DNA of 64,000 nucleotides from Melastoma dodecandrum (taxonomy: Eukaryota > Streptophyta > Magnoliopsida > Myrtales > Melastomataceae), in contig JARUPY010000606.1 in NCBI GenBank assembly GCA_029817715.1, positions 2,232,001 through 2,296,000 of the forward strand. The letters are read 5' to 3'. Positions 21,140 through 31,990 of the stretch are shown here, in pieces. The notes under the pieces are model-generated. The model was given only the letters and a program-made list of their open reading frames with translations, did not search any database and was not told the DNA's origin. Every line of letters starts with the position of its first letter. The stretch's first letter is position 1. A program made the position numbers and the translations under genes.

Positions 21140-23100
21140 AACCACTAACACAGTTACTCAAGAAGGATGCCTTTAGGTGGGATTCCCAGGCACAGTCAGC
21201 ATTTGCTCAGTTGAAAAAGGCCATGACTACGGCACCAACTTTAGCATTACCAGACTTTTCTCAGGAATTCGTGGTGGAGACTGATGCTAGCACCACCGGT
21301 ATAGGGGCTGTTTTAATGCAAGGCGGTCACCCGATTGCCTTTATCAGCAAGGAGTTAGCACGGCGACATTTGGGTTTATCTATCTATGAAAAGGAGTTGT
21401 TATTCTTAGCTTATGCAGTGGAGAAATGGCAACATTGCATGCTTAGGCCCAAACTTTATCATCAAAACGGACCATCAGAGCTTAAAATACTTATTGGAGC
21501 CAAGGTTGCACAGCAATATGCAGTTCCGGTGGTTAACCAAGTTGGTTGGTTATGACTATGAAATACGATACAAGAAGGGAAAAGATAATGTTGTGGCGGA
21601 TGCCTTGTCACGTATAACTAGCCCTGAGATAATGGCCGTGAGAATAGAATTGCAGTAGGGTACCTTGGTTGATGAAATCAAACGCAGTTGGCAGCATGAT
21701 ACAGTCTTACAGAACATTATCCAAAAGTTGCAGCAAGGTCCAATCTTGAATTTTGAATTTAAACATGGCTTATTAAAGAAACGGGGCAAGCTTGTTGTGG
21801 GATCTAATCCAGACCTTAAACAGGCCATCATATAAATGTTTCATGCATCTGCTGCTGGGGCCATTCTAGTATCTATGCCACTACTAAGTGTATTTCCAGT
21901 TTTGGCTATTGGAAAGGTTTAGAACGAGATGTCAAGGAATTTATCGGCAAGTGTGCCACTTGTCGGCAGTGCAAATATGATACAGCCGCCTCGCCGGGCT
22001 TCTTACAACCTCTTCCAATTCCAGTTTCAATATGGTCCGACATTAGCATGAATTTCATTACGAGGTTACCTAAATCCATGGGAAGAGAAGTTATTATGGT
22101 AGTGGTGGATCGCTTAACCAAGTTTGCTCACTTTGTCGGCCCCAAACATCCTTTCACAGTGATGACAGTGGCTACTGCGTTCTTGGACAATATTTTCAAG
22201 CTACATGGGTTGCCCAACACCATTGTAAGTGATCGCGATTCTATTTTCTTAAGCGAGTTTTGGCAACAACTCTTTCGACTGCAAGGAGTAGATCTGTGTA
22301 TGTCCACTACGTATCATCCCCAAACGGATGGCTAGACGGAGGTCGTAAATAGATGTCTGGAAACTTATCTCAGATGCATGTGTGCGGACTGTCTGACCAT
22401 GTGATTTAAGTGGCTGGCTTTAGCTGAATGCTGGTATAGCACCACGCATCATTCATCCATCCAAATGACGCCGTTTCAAGCCCTCTATGGCTATGAACCT
22501 CCGGTTCATCTACCATATCTTTAGGGAACTTCTTCCAACGAAGCGGTGAACAGGGAACTCTCTGATAAGGAGGCCATGATTCAACTCTTACGTTTTCATA
22601 TACACAGAGCTCAAAATAGGATGATGCAATTGGCTAATAGACGAAGGACAGACAGAAGATTTCAGATTGGAGACTGGGTTTATGTTAAATTGCAACCAAA
22701 TCACCAGCATTCTGTGGCGGGGAGACACACACACAAACTTGCTCCATTGTATTATGGTCCGTACAAGGTGCTGGACACGGTGGGTGAAGTGGCTTACAAA
22801 TTGTATTTACCAGCTAACTCCCTAATGTACCCCACCTTCCATGTGTCGCGTTTGAAGCAATCTCTGAGTCCAGCAGATAAATGCTCTTCGTTACCAGTGG
22901 GAATGGCTGCTGCAACTCCTGTACCAGAAACTGTCTTACATAGGAAGATGGTTCGCAGAGGCAACAGAGCTACTACTAAAGTCCTTGTGAATGGTAGCAC
23001 CAACCAGAAGAGGCAGCTACGTGGGAATTTTTATATGATTTGCTGCAGAAATATCCAGGCCTCACCCTTGGGGACAAGGGTGATTTTGAGGGGGAGGCAT
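21140..23100 (+). pseudogene. Gypsy RNase H, integrase and chromodomain (broken)
   Basis: RNase H: FVVETDASTTGIGAVLMQ and YEKELLFLAYAVEKW (21260-21430), then a shift to KTDHQSLKYLLEPR and DNVVADALSR. Integrase: H2C2 remnant near 21840-21970, core MNFITRLPKSMGREVIMVVV, the second Asp in IVSDRDSIFLSEFWQQ, then YHPQTDG followed by TAG at 22333-22335 and TEVVNRCLETY. C-terminal part 22546-23090: GPYKVLDTVGEVAYKLYLP and a chromodomain VLHRKMVRRGNRATTK, shifted near 22985. At least three stops and three shifts are visible. Confidence 0.85.
23086..23098 (+). promoter_or_regulatory. Polypurine tract
   Basis: GAGGGGGAGG just before the 3' LTR, the expected plus-strand primer for reverse transcription. 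Confidence 0.75.
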
Positions 23101-23608
23101 TGATGTAGATAAATAATGCTAGAACTGTTTTTACTATGGGACCAATGGGTGCAGTTCGGGATAGAGTTGAGCTGGGCGATACTACAGAGAATGAAGTTGG
23201 ATCTAGTGATATTTTGGCAGATGGGGCTGGAAGGAAATGGGCTGCGATTACAAGAATTGGGCTGGTACAGGAGGGAGGAAGGGCATATTTGAAAAGGAAA
23301 CAAGAATTAAGGGATGATGTGAAGATTGGGGGAAAGTTGGCAACGGAAAACTGATGACGCTGGGGTTATAAGTTCCGCAACAATGCAGAGGAGAAAAGAC
23401 AGAAGAAAGAGAAATGGGGAGAGGGGTAGTTGGGTAGTGGGGTAGAGATATTTTCAGGTGGCTAAATTCCTCCGGCCTGTGGAGGTATAGTGGAAGTAAG
23501 GTGGTAGACGGCGGTTGTTGAGTTATTTTTCCTTTGTGTGACTGTGACTTGGAGGCTCAGCCTGCTTTCTTTTGGTGTTGATTGCTGTTTCTCTATTTTT
23601 CGGCATCA
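23101..23608 (+). repeat. 3' LTR of the gypsy chromovirus
   Basis: 508 bp, TGATGTAG...GGCATCA, colinear with 18128-18626 with scattered substitutions and small indels. Confidence 0.92.
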
Positions 23609-23613
23609 CTTTA
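23609..23613 (+). repeat. Gypsy target-site duplication, right
   Basis: CTTTA, identical to 18123-18127. Confidence 0.9.
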
Positions 23614-25687
23614 TCTGTCAGCCCTTGCATTGAGAGAATGCCGTGGCCCTCTCACGGATGTGAAGTTCCGCGTTGGCTCTTTTTGGATGAATTCGTGTTA
23701 GAATTTTATTTTACTTTTTATTTGTTTTATAAAAATTTTGTTGGGCTATAATTAATTTATTGATTTATGTTTTCGAAAAACGGGCTGTGTTACGATATAT
23801 GAGATAATGCATGATAGCTCGTTCATTTCATGTGATCTTTTATTTGAGCTTTTGCGGCATCTTGGTTTAGTGATGTGGATTGGACGGCTTATGGTGTAGG
23901 CCCGTGTGTTGACGTAAGCTCGTGATGGAAGGGTCCGTCACATCATATATCTATTAACAGGTGCTAGTTCCCATCTCCTACTTGCCCTAACCTTGCTTCA
24001 TCGGCCGTTGGCAAGAAGACCCATATCACCGACTTCGCCCTGTATTTTTGCAGATCTCATCGGGCAACGGTTCTAGAATAGACATTGCGCTAAAGGCTTA
24101 ATAATCGAGTTGTTATAGAGGTATGTTAACTCCAGGTATGTGACTTTATTTTCCGCACTTTTCGTGTCCTAAATTCGACTACGGTGATCTTGATTTGGAT
24201 GAAATTATCGACATTTGTTTGAGGATACGTATTCTGATTTATGGTCCCCGGGACTGAAGGAGCATGATTCCATCTTACGCCAGCAAGTTATGTCGCTTTG
24301 TATTCGCGTCGATGATTTGCATTATGTTTTAGCTTTGTTGGATATGCTTCTTACATTCGTTATTTTAACTTCTTGATCAAAACTTTTCGTTTTATCGAGT
24401 TGAGTAAAGCGAGACTGATATTGGTCCCAAGAGTGGTTGGCACTTAGTCCTGCACACACCCGGTTTCATTTCACACAATTTTCTTTATAAGGCCGTTTCC
24501 CTTTTTGTCAAATTCGGGTGGATTGAGTCTTGGTTGTTGAGTTTTTACGACTTCATCTTCTGTTGTTTGGGTTGGTTGTTGTGGTCTTGTTTTGGGGCTG
24601 CTGCTAGATATGAAATCGAAACCTCTGGTCAAACGCTGTGGTGGTTCGCTTAATCTGGAGATGATTATTTTTTATAAAGAGGATTTCGACCGTGAATTGA
24701 AATATTAAAATAAATAAATTCAAAACGGAATAAAAGGGATTGCATTGTTAGCCCATCTGCTTGCCTTACTGGGATTAATATTGAAAATTAAGTTTTTTTT
24801 AACTGGTTTAAGATTTTTATATATTTTCTTTTCATATAAATAAAAAATTAAGGTTAGGATTCCTGAAAGTAAAAATATTTTAATTTTGAAAAGGAAATGT
24901 AAAAATATTTGTTAGTAAGATTTCATATTCCAAATAATTTTGGTCGATGTTATTTGATATTGAATTTTTGGCTAAATAAAATAAATAAATAAAATTGGGA
25001 CAATTGAGTCGCCGGAGGAGGTTGGGGCGACAATAGCCGCGATATTCCTTTAGACAGAGTGAGGTGACGGAATCCTCCACTCACGACGATTCTGTGCAGG
25101 TAGCAATGTGAATCGGTTGTTTTGTGCCGTGATGTTTGTTGGATGAGTTGCATTGAAATCGATTCTTGAATTCTTTCAAAGGAGATTTAATGTGTTATAA
25201 AGTTACCTTGATAAAGTAATCGGTTGGATTGATGAACTTTGTTCATGCTTTGAACGAATCAGGTATAGTGCACATTGATATTTAATATATGTTAAACATT
25301 GCTCCCTCTTTGAGGCGTATAAGTATATCTTAAGTAATTGAAATATATACATCGAGAGAGTGGATAAATTATATGCATCAAACGTTAAATTTGAGACTGT
25401 TGTAAACTCTTTCATTACCAGTTGGTTTAAGTTGGCAGACATTAAAATATGTTCGTATGCATAATTATGTGAGCAAGTGGAGTTTCGTCATATTTGTGCT
25501 GTAACTGTTTGGCTTCCAATGTAGATCGTTTGCAGTGACTGGCGACGCACTTCACGGGCACGTGCATCCAGGTGAGTTACTTTAGATTTGTGCTCTGGTT
25601 GTTTGGCTGCCAAAGTTGCTCAGCCAGAGTGACAGTTGGAGTTTTCTCACAATCGCATGTCTTCTCAACGAGTGAGAAATCTCGCAT
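23614..25687. other. Unassigned AT-rich DNA
   Basis: No gene recognised. May include an undetected 5' LTR or leader of the copia element downstream, but no sequence matching its 3' LTR was found here. Confidence 0.35.
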
Positions 25688-26635
25688 TTGTGCTTTGTGT
25701 GTTTGTTACCAGTGTTTCTCATCATCTCGCAGTGTTTCTTTTGCGAGAAAATGAGACACGTGAAGAAAGATTGTTACCAGTATAAGAATTGGCTTGAGAA
25801 GCAAAAGAAGAAGAATGTGGGAGGTAAACCATCAGCTTTGGTTTGTTTCGAATCAAATCTTTTCTGTGTTTCTTTGCATACTTGGTGGATACATAGCGGT
25901 GCATCTGTTCATATTGCTATGACCTTGTAGGGATTCCAGAGGTAAAGGATGCCAAATGAATATGAATGCAAGGTGAAAATGGGGAATAACGCAGAAGCTG
26001 TCGTTGAATTTATAGGAGTTGCTAGACTTTCTTTAGATTTAGGCTTTGAACTTGTTTTAGAGAACGTTTTGTATATTCCCACTTTAAGGAAAAACTTGAT
26101 TTCTGTTCCTGTGTTAGATAAATTTGGATTGAATTGTTTATTTCAGAATGACTTTATGTAATTGTTGCTAAATTCAAAAGTTGATGGTAGTGCGACATTG
26201 TCTGATGGCCTTTATCGATTGGATTTGATACCTTCATATAATGTTGAATCCTTATGTGCTGAATCTTCAGCGCCTAAAAGAGTTTTGTCAAATGAGAAGT
26301 CTTCGATATTGTGGCTCAAACGTTTGTGCCACATATCTAAAGAACGAGTATAACGTCTTAAAAAGGACAATTTGCTTCCCTCTCTCGATTTCAGTGACAT
26401 GGAGACTTGTGTTGATTGTATCCGAGGAAAGTTGACGAAGACTCGGAAGAAGAGAGCCACACGTGGTACTGGTCTATTGGAAATTGTACATACAGATATC
26501 AGTGGACCTCTTCAGGCTACTTTATGTAGAAATAAGTATTTCATCACATTCATAAATGATTTCTCTCGCTATGGCTACGTGTTTCTCATAAAAGAGAAGT
26601 CAGAGCTTAGGAGAAATTCAAGGTCTTCAAATTAG
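25688..26635 (+). pseudogene. Copia nucleocapsid, protease and integrase start
   Basis: A CX2CX4HX4C knuckle (CFFCEKMRHVKKDC) at about 25733-25774 is followed by the protease segment WWIHSGASVHIA, where the catalytic Asp of DSG is replaced by His. Then come LENVLYIPTLRKNLISV, the GAG-pre-integrase part ILWLKRLCHISKERV with a stop, CVDCIRGKLTK, and the integrase N-terminus VHTDISGPLQ and FITFINDFSRYGYVFLIKEK. Stops at 25928, 26159 and 26351 and a shift at about 26600 break it. The DSG change alone would inactivate the protease. Confidence 0.82.
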
Positions 26636-26699
26636 AAGTTAACAATTAAGATTGTGAAATTGGACATATGTGGTGAGTATTATGGTAGATAAAAAGGCT

Positions 26700-29032
26700 C
26701 CGGACAGCATATATGGCCGTTTGCTAAATTTTTGCAAGAATGTGGCATTGTACCGCTATATACTATGTCTTATACTCCTGAGCAGAATGGCGTGGCAGAA
26801 CGAAGGAACCGAACTCTGGTGGATATGGTAAGAAGTATGATGGATAAGTGCAACTGTCCTAACTATATATGGGGAGAGGCACTTAAGACAACTGCATACA
26901 TTCTTAATAGAGTTCCCAGCAAGTATGTGCAGAAGAAAGACTCCATTTGAGTTGTGGACTAGGAGAAAGCCTAGTCTTAATCATTTTTGTGTTTGGGGTT
27001 GTCCAGCTGAGATGAGATTGTCTAATCCCGTTGAGAAGAAGATAAATCCCTGAACAATTCATGCCTTCTTCATTGGATATCCGAAAAGATCTAAAGATTA
27101 TAGATTCTATTGTCCCTCAAGGGAAAAGAAAGTAGCGGAGTCTCTTACTGTGATGCTTCTAGAGAATGATATTGCAGATGTTCAAGATTTTCCTGCTACT
27201 TCATCCGATGATCAAAATTTTTTTGTCATTCATGTGCCACCATCTACGGGAACTATAATTATAGCGGCTCCTATTGAAAATATTGATTCACCAGAGGGTG
27301 GAAACAGAGAGGAGCAGGATACGGTTGTCGAAAATCCTCCAGTTGTTATAGAAATTGTTCATGTGAGGAGATCAGCAAGAGTAAGGAGACTGCTTTATCT
27401 GGTGATTACATTGTCTTCCTTGTGAAGATTACGGTGGATTAGTGAGTGATCCCATAAACTTTGAGGAAGCAGTCGGTGAACTTCAAAACAATGAATGGTT
27501 GGCTGCAAGGAAAGATGATTACAGTCTATGACGGCTAATGATGTGTGGGAGCTCTTAAAACTGCCGGTTGGACAAAAGGCAGTTGATTGTAAATGGGTCT
27601 TTAAGACCAAGAAAGACGCTAAAGGAAATATTGAACATCATAAGGCAAGGCTAGTTGCTAAGGGATTCACTCAACGAGCCGGTGTTGACTACACCGAGAC
27701 TTATTCTCCGGTTTTCTCTAAAGATGTATTCAGAATTATAATGGCACTTCTTGTTGCACATTTTGATCTTGAGTTACATCAGATGGATATGAAAACGGCT
27801 TTTCTGAATCGGAACCTCATGGAGAGTGTTTATATGGAACAACCAGAGGGTTTTGTGGTAGAAGGATCTGAGCACATGGTTTGCAAATTAAAGAAGTCCA
27901 TTTATGGACTAAAGCATGCTTCCCGACAATGGTATTTAAAGTTTGATGAGGTGGTATCGTCCTTTGGATTCATTGAGAATCTGTTTGATCACTGTGTTTA
28001 TAAGAGGATAGTGGAAGTAGTTTCATTTTTCTTGTCCTATATGTGGATGATATCCTTCTGGCAAGTAATAATTTAGCATTGTTACACGAAACTAAGGAGA
28101 TGTTGTCTAGATCCTTTGATATGAAGAACTTGGACGAGGCTACTTATGTGCTTGGAATTGAAATTTGTCGAGACAGATCTCCAAAATGTGTTGGGTCAAC
28201 CAAAGAAGATATATTGATAAGTTACTTGAACGATTCTCTATGCAGTCTTACAAACCTGGAGAAGTACCAAGAGTTAAAGGAGATAAGTTCAGTAAAGATC
28301 AATGTCCCAAGAATGATATTGAGAAAATGTCCATGAAAGACATATCATATAGCCGTGCAGTTGGTAGCTTGATGTATGCTCAAGTCTGTATTAGACCGAA
28401 TCTTGCGTTTCCTGTCCGTGTTCTTGGTAGATATTTGTCTAATCGGGGAATGGAGCATTGGCTGCTTCTAAGAAGGTAATGAGATATTTATAACGAACTA
28501 AGGCTAGCATGTTGGTCTATAAGAGAGTGGATAACCTTGAGGTAGTCGGATATACGGATTTTGATTTTGCTGGTAGTTTTGATGACATGAAGTTGACTTC
28601 GGGTTACATATTCATGTTGGCAGGAGGAGCTATTTCTTGGAAAAGTGTTAAACAAACTCTCATAGCTTCCTCGACTATGCAGGCAAAGTTTGTTACATGT
28701 TATGAGGCGTCTTCTCATGCTGTTTGGCTCATAAATTTTATTTCATGCCTCCATTGCTAGACCATTAAGTGTCTTAAGGTTGCAAGCACATGGAGATTAA
28801 GTGTCTTAAGGTTGTAAGCACATGGAGATTAAGTGTCTTAAGGTTGTAAGCACATGGAGATTAAGTATCTTAAGGTTCGCGAGCTAGTAAAGCAAGGCAA
28901 TATTATTGTTGAAGATATCGGTACAGAGTCGATATTAGTAGATCCACTGAGTAAAGGACTTAGACCCATTGCTTTTAAGAAACATGTTGTAGACATGGGT
29001 GTCTTAGAGTCCTTTGATGTTTTTGGTTAGCG
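26700..29032 (+). pseudogene. Copia integrase end, reverse transcriptase and RNase H
   Basis: Integrase: SYTPEQNGVAERRNRTLVDM and WGEALKTTAYILNRVPSK (26760-26940). RT (27528-28076): WELLKLPVGQKAVDCKWVF, KARLVAKGFTQRAGVDYTET, LHQMDMKTAFLNRNLMES, VCKLKKSIYGLKHASRQWY. A shift then moves the catalytic YVDDILLAS-type box into another frame at about 28035-28065. RNase H (28509-28760): VVGYTDFDFAGSFDDMKLTS, AISWKSVKQTLIASSTMQAKF. The end of the domain is replaced by the 32-bp tandem array at 28764, after which IKYLKVRELVKQGNIIVED and PLSKGLRPIAFKKHV resume to TAG at 29030-29032. Confidence 0.85.
28764..28877 (+). repeat. 32-bp tandem array inside copia RNase H
   Basis: Copies start at 28764, 28796, 28828 and 28860 (the last partial), consensus ATTAAGTGTCTTAAGGTTG plus TAAGCACATGGAG. 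The unit derives from the coding stretch that reads HMEIKYLKV. As 32 is not a multiple of 3, each copy shifts the frame. Confidence 0.9.
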
Positions 29033-29603
29033 GGAACTTATGATACTCTTTGGTTTGGATCCGACATTTTATATTATGAACATGCGGTGTTTTGTTGGAT
29101 ATTGAGTATCTTATTGTCGACATTATATATTTTTGTATGCATTCAGTTACTTTTATATCTTGTGCACATGAGAGTTATTAAAGAAAACCTTGAGACTTGA
29201 TGCTTAGTCTCGAGTAAGATGGTTCGTAAAGTTTGCGCGCATTCAGGTTTATGAGACATATAAAGGAGCATCATTTGTTCAAATGTCTTTCTGGCTCGTT
29301 ATGGGCGTAAGGTTAAAGAAAGTTTATGACATACTGAATTAGTATCAAATTTGATCACATAAAGGATGCTATTTTGGCTATACCGCCACATTGACCCGTG
29401 ACGGCTTGATTGCTTAGTGTTGTGATTATGGTTGTCTTGTATCATTGAGTGATGCTTTGACAGTCATAGTTCGATGCTGGGTAATTTAGTTGGTCGGGGT
29501 TATTTGAGATGCTGTCTTTATATTGGCCATATAGATGTTACAACCTGAGAGTCATTTTCTAAAATATTTTTTTGGTACAATTAATGTTGCCCAAGTGGTA
29601 GAA

Positions 29604-30060
29604 TGTTAGAAATCTTTGATTTGGGCTTCCATTAATTGTTTATTTTTACTTTACTTTTATTTTATTTTATTTTACTTTATTAAAGTATATTTTATAAAAA
29701 CAGGTATCGTGATCACTAAAGTTGATGAGATATGCACATCTCGTTTGTTTAATGTGGCTTACGGTTAGGTGTAGGCTATTTTACAACCTATGGTACATTG
29801 ATGGATAGTACATAGGCTGTAATATATTACGGCTAGGTTCATTCCCTTATCCTTCAAACTATTACTTAACTAAGGGGCGAAATAACATTTCATAAAAGGA
29901 AATCCTTTATTAGGTTTCAGAAAAGGTTTTCTAAATGTTACGATCAAAGACGGTCTCAGTTTCGCCAATTTTGCCTCCTCCATCGAAGCAGCCGTACGGA
30001 AAGAAAAAGGGGAAGAAGATCTATGTCGCTCAAGCTTTCTCTTTTCAGATTTACGATACG
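29604..30060 (+). repeat. 3' LTR of the copia element (right end approximate)
   Basis: Begins TGTTAGAAAT directly after the purine-rich CCAAGTGGTAGAA. The end cannot be fixed without a second LTR. It reaches to within about 170 bp of the O-methyltransferase start codon and so may overlap that gene's promoter. Confidence 0.65.
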
Positions 30061-30225
30061 ACGAATACGGCAAATATACATATATTTTCTTTTCATTTGA
30101 TTTTTTTATGACAGTGAACCCGCTTAAGCGATTTATTCTTTTATTATTTTCTTTATTGTGGTTTGTGTGACTGTGAATTTATAATAGACAGGGAAGAGTA
30201 GATCCCAATCAATCACACAGAAACC

Positions 30226-31324
30226 ATGGATGGGAACAGGAGCAACAATAATGGCAGCACAACCGATGCATTCCAAGCTCAATCCCAGCTCTACAACCGC
30301 ATCTTCAGATTCATCGACTCCATGGCCCTCAACTGTGCCGTCCAGCTTTGCATCCCCGATGCCATCCACCGCAACGGGCGGCCCATCCCTCTGCCCCAGC
30401 TCTGTTCCACCCTCGATGTCCCCCCTTCTAAGTGTCTCCACCTTTACCGCCTGATGAGGGTCCTCGTCCACTCAGGAATCTTCTCCTCTGAGGAACATGG
30501 GGACAACCCACTGGATACCATGTATTCCTTGACCCCCGTCTCTCGGATGCTCCTGAGATCCGATCTGGGTAGCAGCCTGGCACCCTTCGTGGCGGCCATG
30601 ATCGATCCTGCCCTGTTGACACCGTGGGATTTCCTCGGCGAGTGGTTTAGGGAGAGGAATGAGGGGGTTGTGCCGTTTCGGCTGGCGCACAACGGCATGA
30701 ACCTGTGGGAGTATGGGAGGAGTAATCCCGGGTTCAGTTCAGTCTTCAACACGGGGATGGCAAGTGACTCAGGGATGATGAACTTTGTGATTGGGGAATG
30801 CAAGGAGGTCTTCAAGGGGCTCGAATCCCTGGTTGATCTGGGAGGAGGGACGGGGACGGTGGGCAGGATCCTTAAGCGCATTCCCGCGTATGAAGGTCAC
30901 CGTGCTCGATTTCCCACATGTGGTAGGGGGTCTAGTCCACGCGGAGAGCGAGAACTTGAGGTTTGTTGGGGCGGATCTGTTCGAGTTTGTCCCACCTGCC
31001 GACGCCATGTTACTCAAGCTGATGTTCCATTCGTGGAGCGATGAGGAATGCGTGAAAGTCTTGAGGAAATGCAAGGAAGCCATCGCTGAAAGCAGAAACG
31101 AGCATAGAAAGGTGATCATCGTCGACATTGTAATAAGACACGGTGATGACGACGCCCAGGAGACTACAACGAAGCTCTACTTCGACCTGCTGATGATGAC
31201 GGTGGTGACCGGGCGGGAGAGGTCGGAGAAGGAGTGGGAGAAGCTGTTCAAGGAGGCCGGATTCAAGCGACACAAAGTCAATCCATTGTTCGGGTTAAGG
31301 TCATTGATCGAGGTTTATCCTTAA
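30226..31324 (+). pseudogene. COMT-type (class I) plant O-methyltransferase with one frameshift
   Basis: Start MDGNRSNNNG at 30226. The N-terminal dimerisation domain (residues ~18-120: AQSQLYNRIFRFIDSMALNC, LYRLMRVLVHSGIF, YSLTPVSRMLL) and the SAM-binding motif LVDLGGGTGTVGRIL near 30830-30870 are intact. At about 30877-30885 a one-base indel shifts the frame. The second half (30887-31324) continues as MKVTVLDFPHVVGGLV, the catalytic region MLLKLMFHSWSDEECVKVL (His base), KVIIVDIVI, and the end GLRSLIEVYP. Family members move methyl from S-adenosylmethionine to hydroxyls of phenolics such as flavonoids, stilbenes or phenylpropanoids in the cytosol, and the substrate cannot be read here. Apart from the single shift the gene looks undamaged and has no intron. 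Either it is a recent pseudogene or the indel is a sequencing error. Confidence 0.85.
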
Positions 31325-31659
31325 TAAATGTGTCGACATTCGCATAATGAAGCAATCAATTGTCGGGAAGTGGTTGGCAGGCATATGTCCAATTATTTAA
31401 TGCATTAAACCTTATTTTAGAACCGTAAATCTAAGCATGTATGTCGGGACTAATCACATGAAGTCCGGATAAACAACTACACGTCACATCAATATTTGGT
31501 ATTCTTCCAAAAATTCGGAGGCAAGTAATATTGACGAAATGAAAACAAAAACTAACTATAAGTGGATTATTGATATTAATAAAACCAATGCCAAATAAAT
31601 ATAGAAGTCAATAGCGTTAATTAAATTTCAAAATTATTCGACGATTTTAAAATATGACA

Positions 31660-31990
31660 TATATAATTCGTTCAGGATATCTAATTAGGCTACTCTTATT
31701 GGAACTCATTTGGATGCGTCTATTTAAAAATCTGTACACCTTTAGAAATTTTCTTCTTTGGGATTTTAATTTTATTAAATTGTTTTATAAAACTAATGTA
31801 AGGCAATGCATGAAATTCCATAGAGGTTATGTGATCGCTAAAGTTGCATAGGCATAGGCTATTTTATATGTTGATGGTACCACTAATATATTATGATTTT
31901 ATTAAATTATGTTTAAGTTTTTGTTCGATCGTTCTTCTATTTATTTAATTAAGGATCAAAACTGATATTTTATTAGGGGGAAATGATTTA
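31660..31990 (+). repeat. Diverged LTR-like fragment related to 29604-30060
   Basis: Parallels the copia 3' LTR in order: a TTTATTAAA..TTTTATAAAA stretch, then GTGATC(G/A)CTAAAGTTG, then TAGGCTATTTTA, AATATATTA, and finally AGGGG(C/G)GAAAT. Strongly diverged, so only a probable relative. Confidence 0.4.

Larger units (their letters stand above)
18128..23608 (+). mobile_element. Full-length Ty3/gypsy chromovirus (disrupted)
   Basis: A complete LTR-retrotransposon structure of 5481 bp: 5' LTR, tRNA-iMet primer site, gag, protease, RT, RNase H, integrase, chromodomain, purine tract, 3' LTR, with the 5-bp target duplication CTTTA on both sides. The order RT-RNase H-integrase is Ty3/gypsy, and the C-terminal chromodomain makes it a chromovirus (Tekay-like, lineage not proven). 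Several stops and frameshifts break pol, so it is dead. By hand, the first 96 aligned LTR bases differ at 12 sites, 11 of them transitions, so the insertion is not recent. Confidence 0.95.
25688..30060 (+). mobile_element. Ty1/copia retrotransposon, 5' LTR not found, frames broken
   Basis: The order zinc knuckle, protease, integrase, RT, RNase H is the copia order. Stops and shifts interrupt it throughout. The 3' boundary is marked by the typical CCAAGTGG-TAGAA tract followed by an LTR beginning TGTTAGAAAT at 29604. No matching 5' LTR lies upstream, and most of gag is missing, so the left part has been deleted or rearranged. The right limit is approximate. Confidence 0.8.

Noticed and set aside
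28764..28877. Possible CRISPR-like array
   Set aside because: The 32-bp units are back to back without spacers and derive from copia coding sequence.
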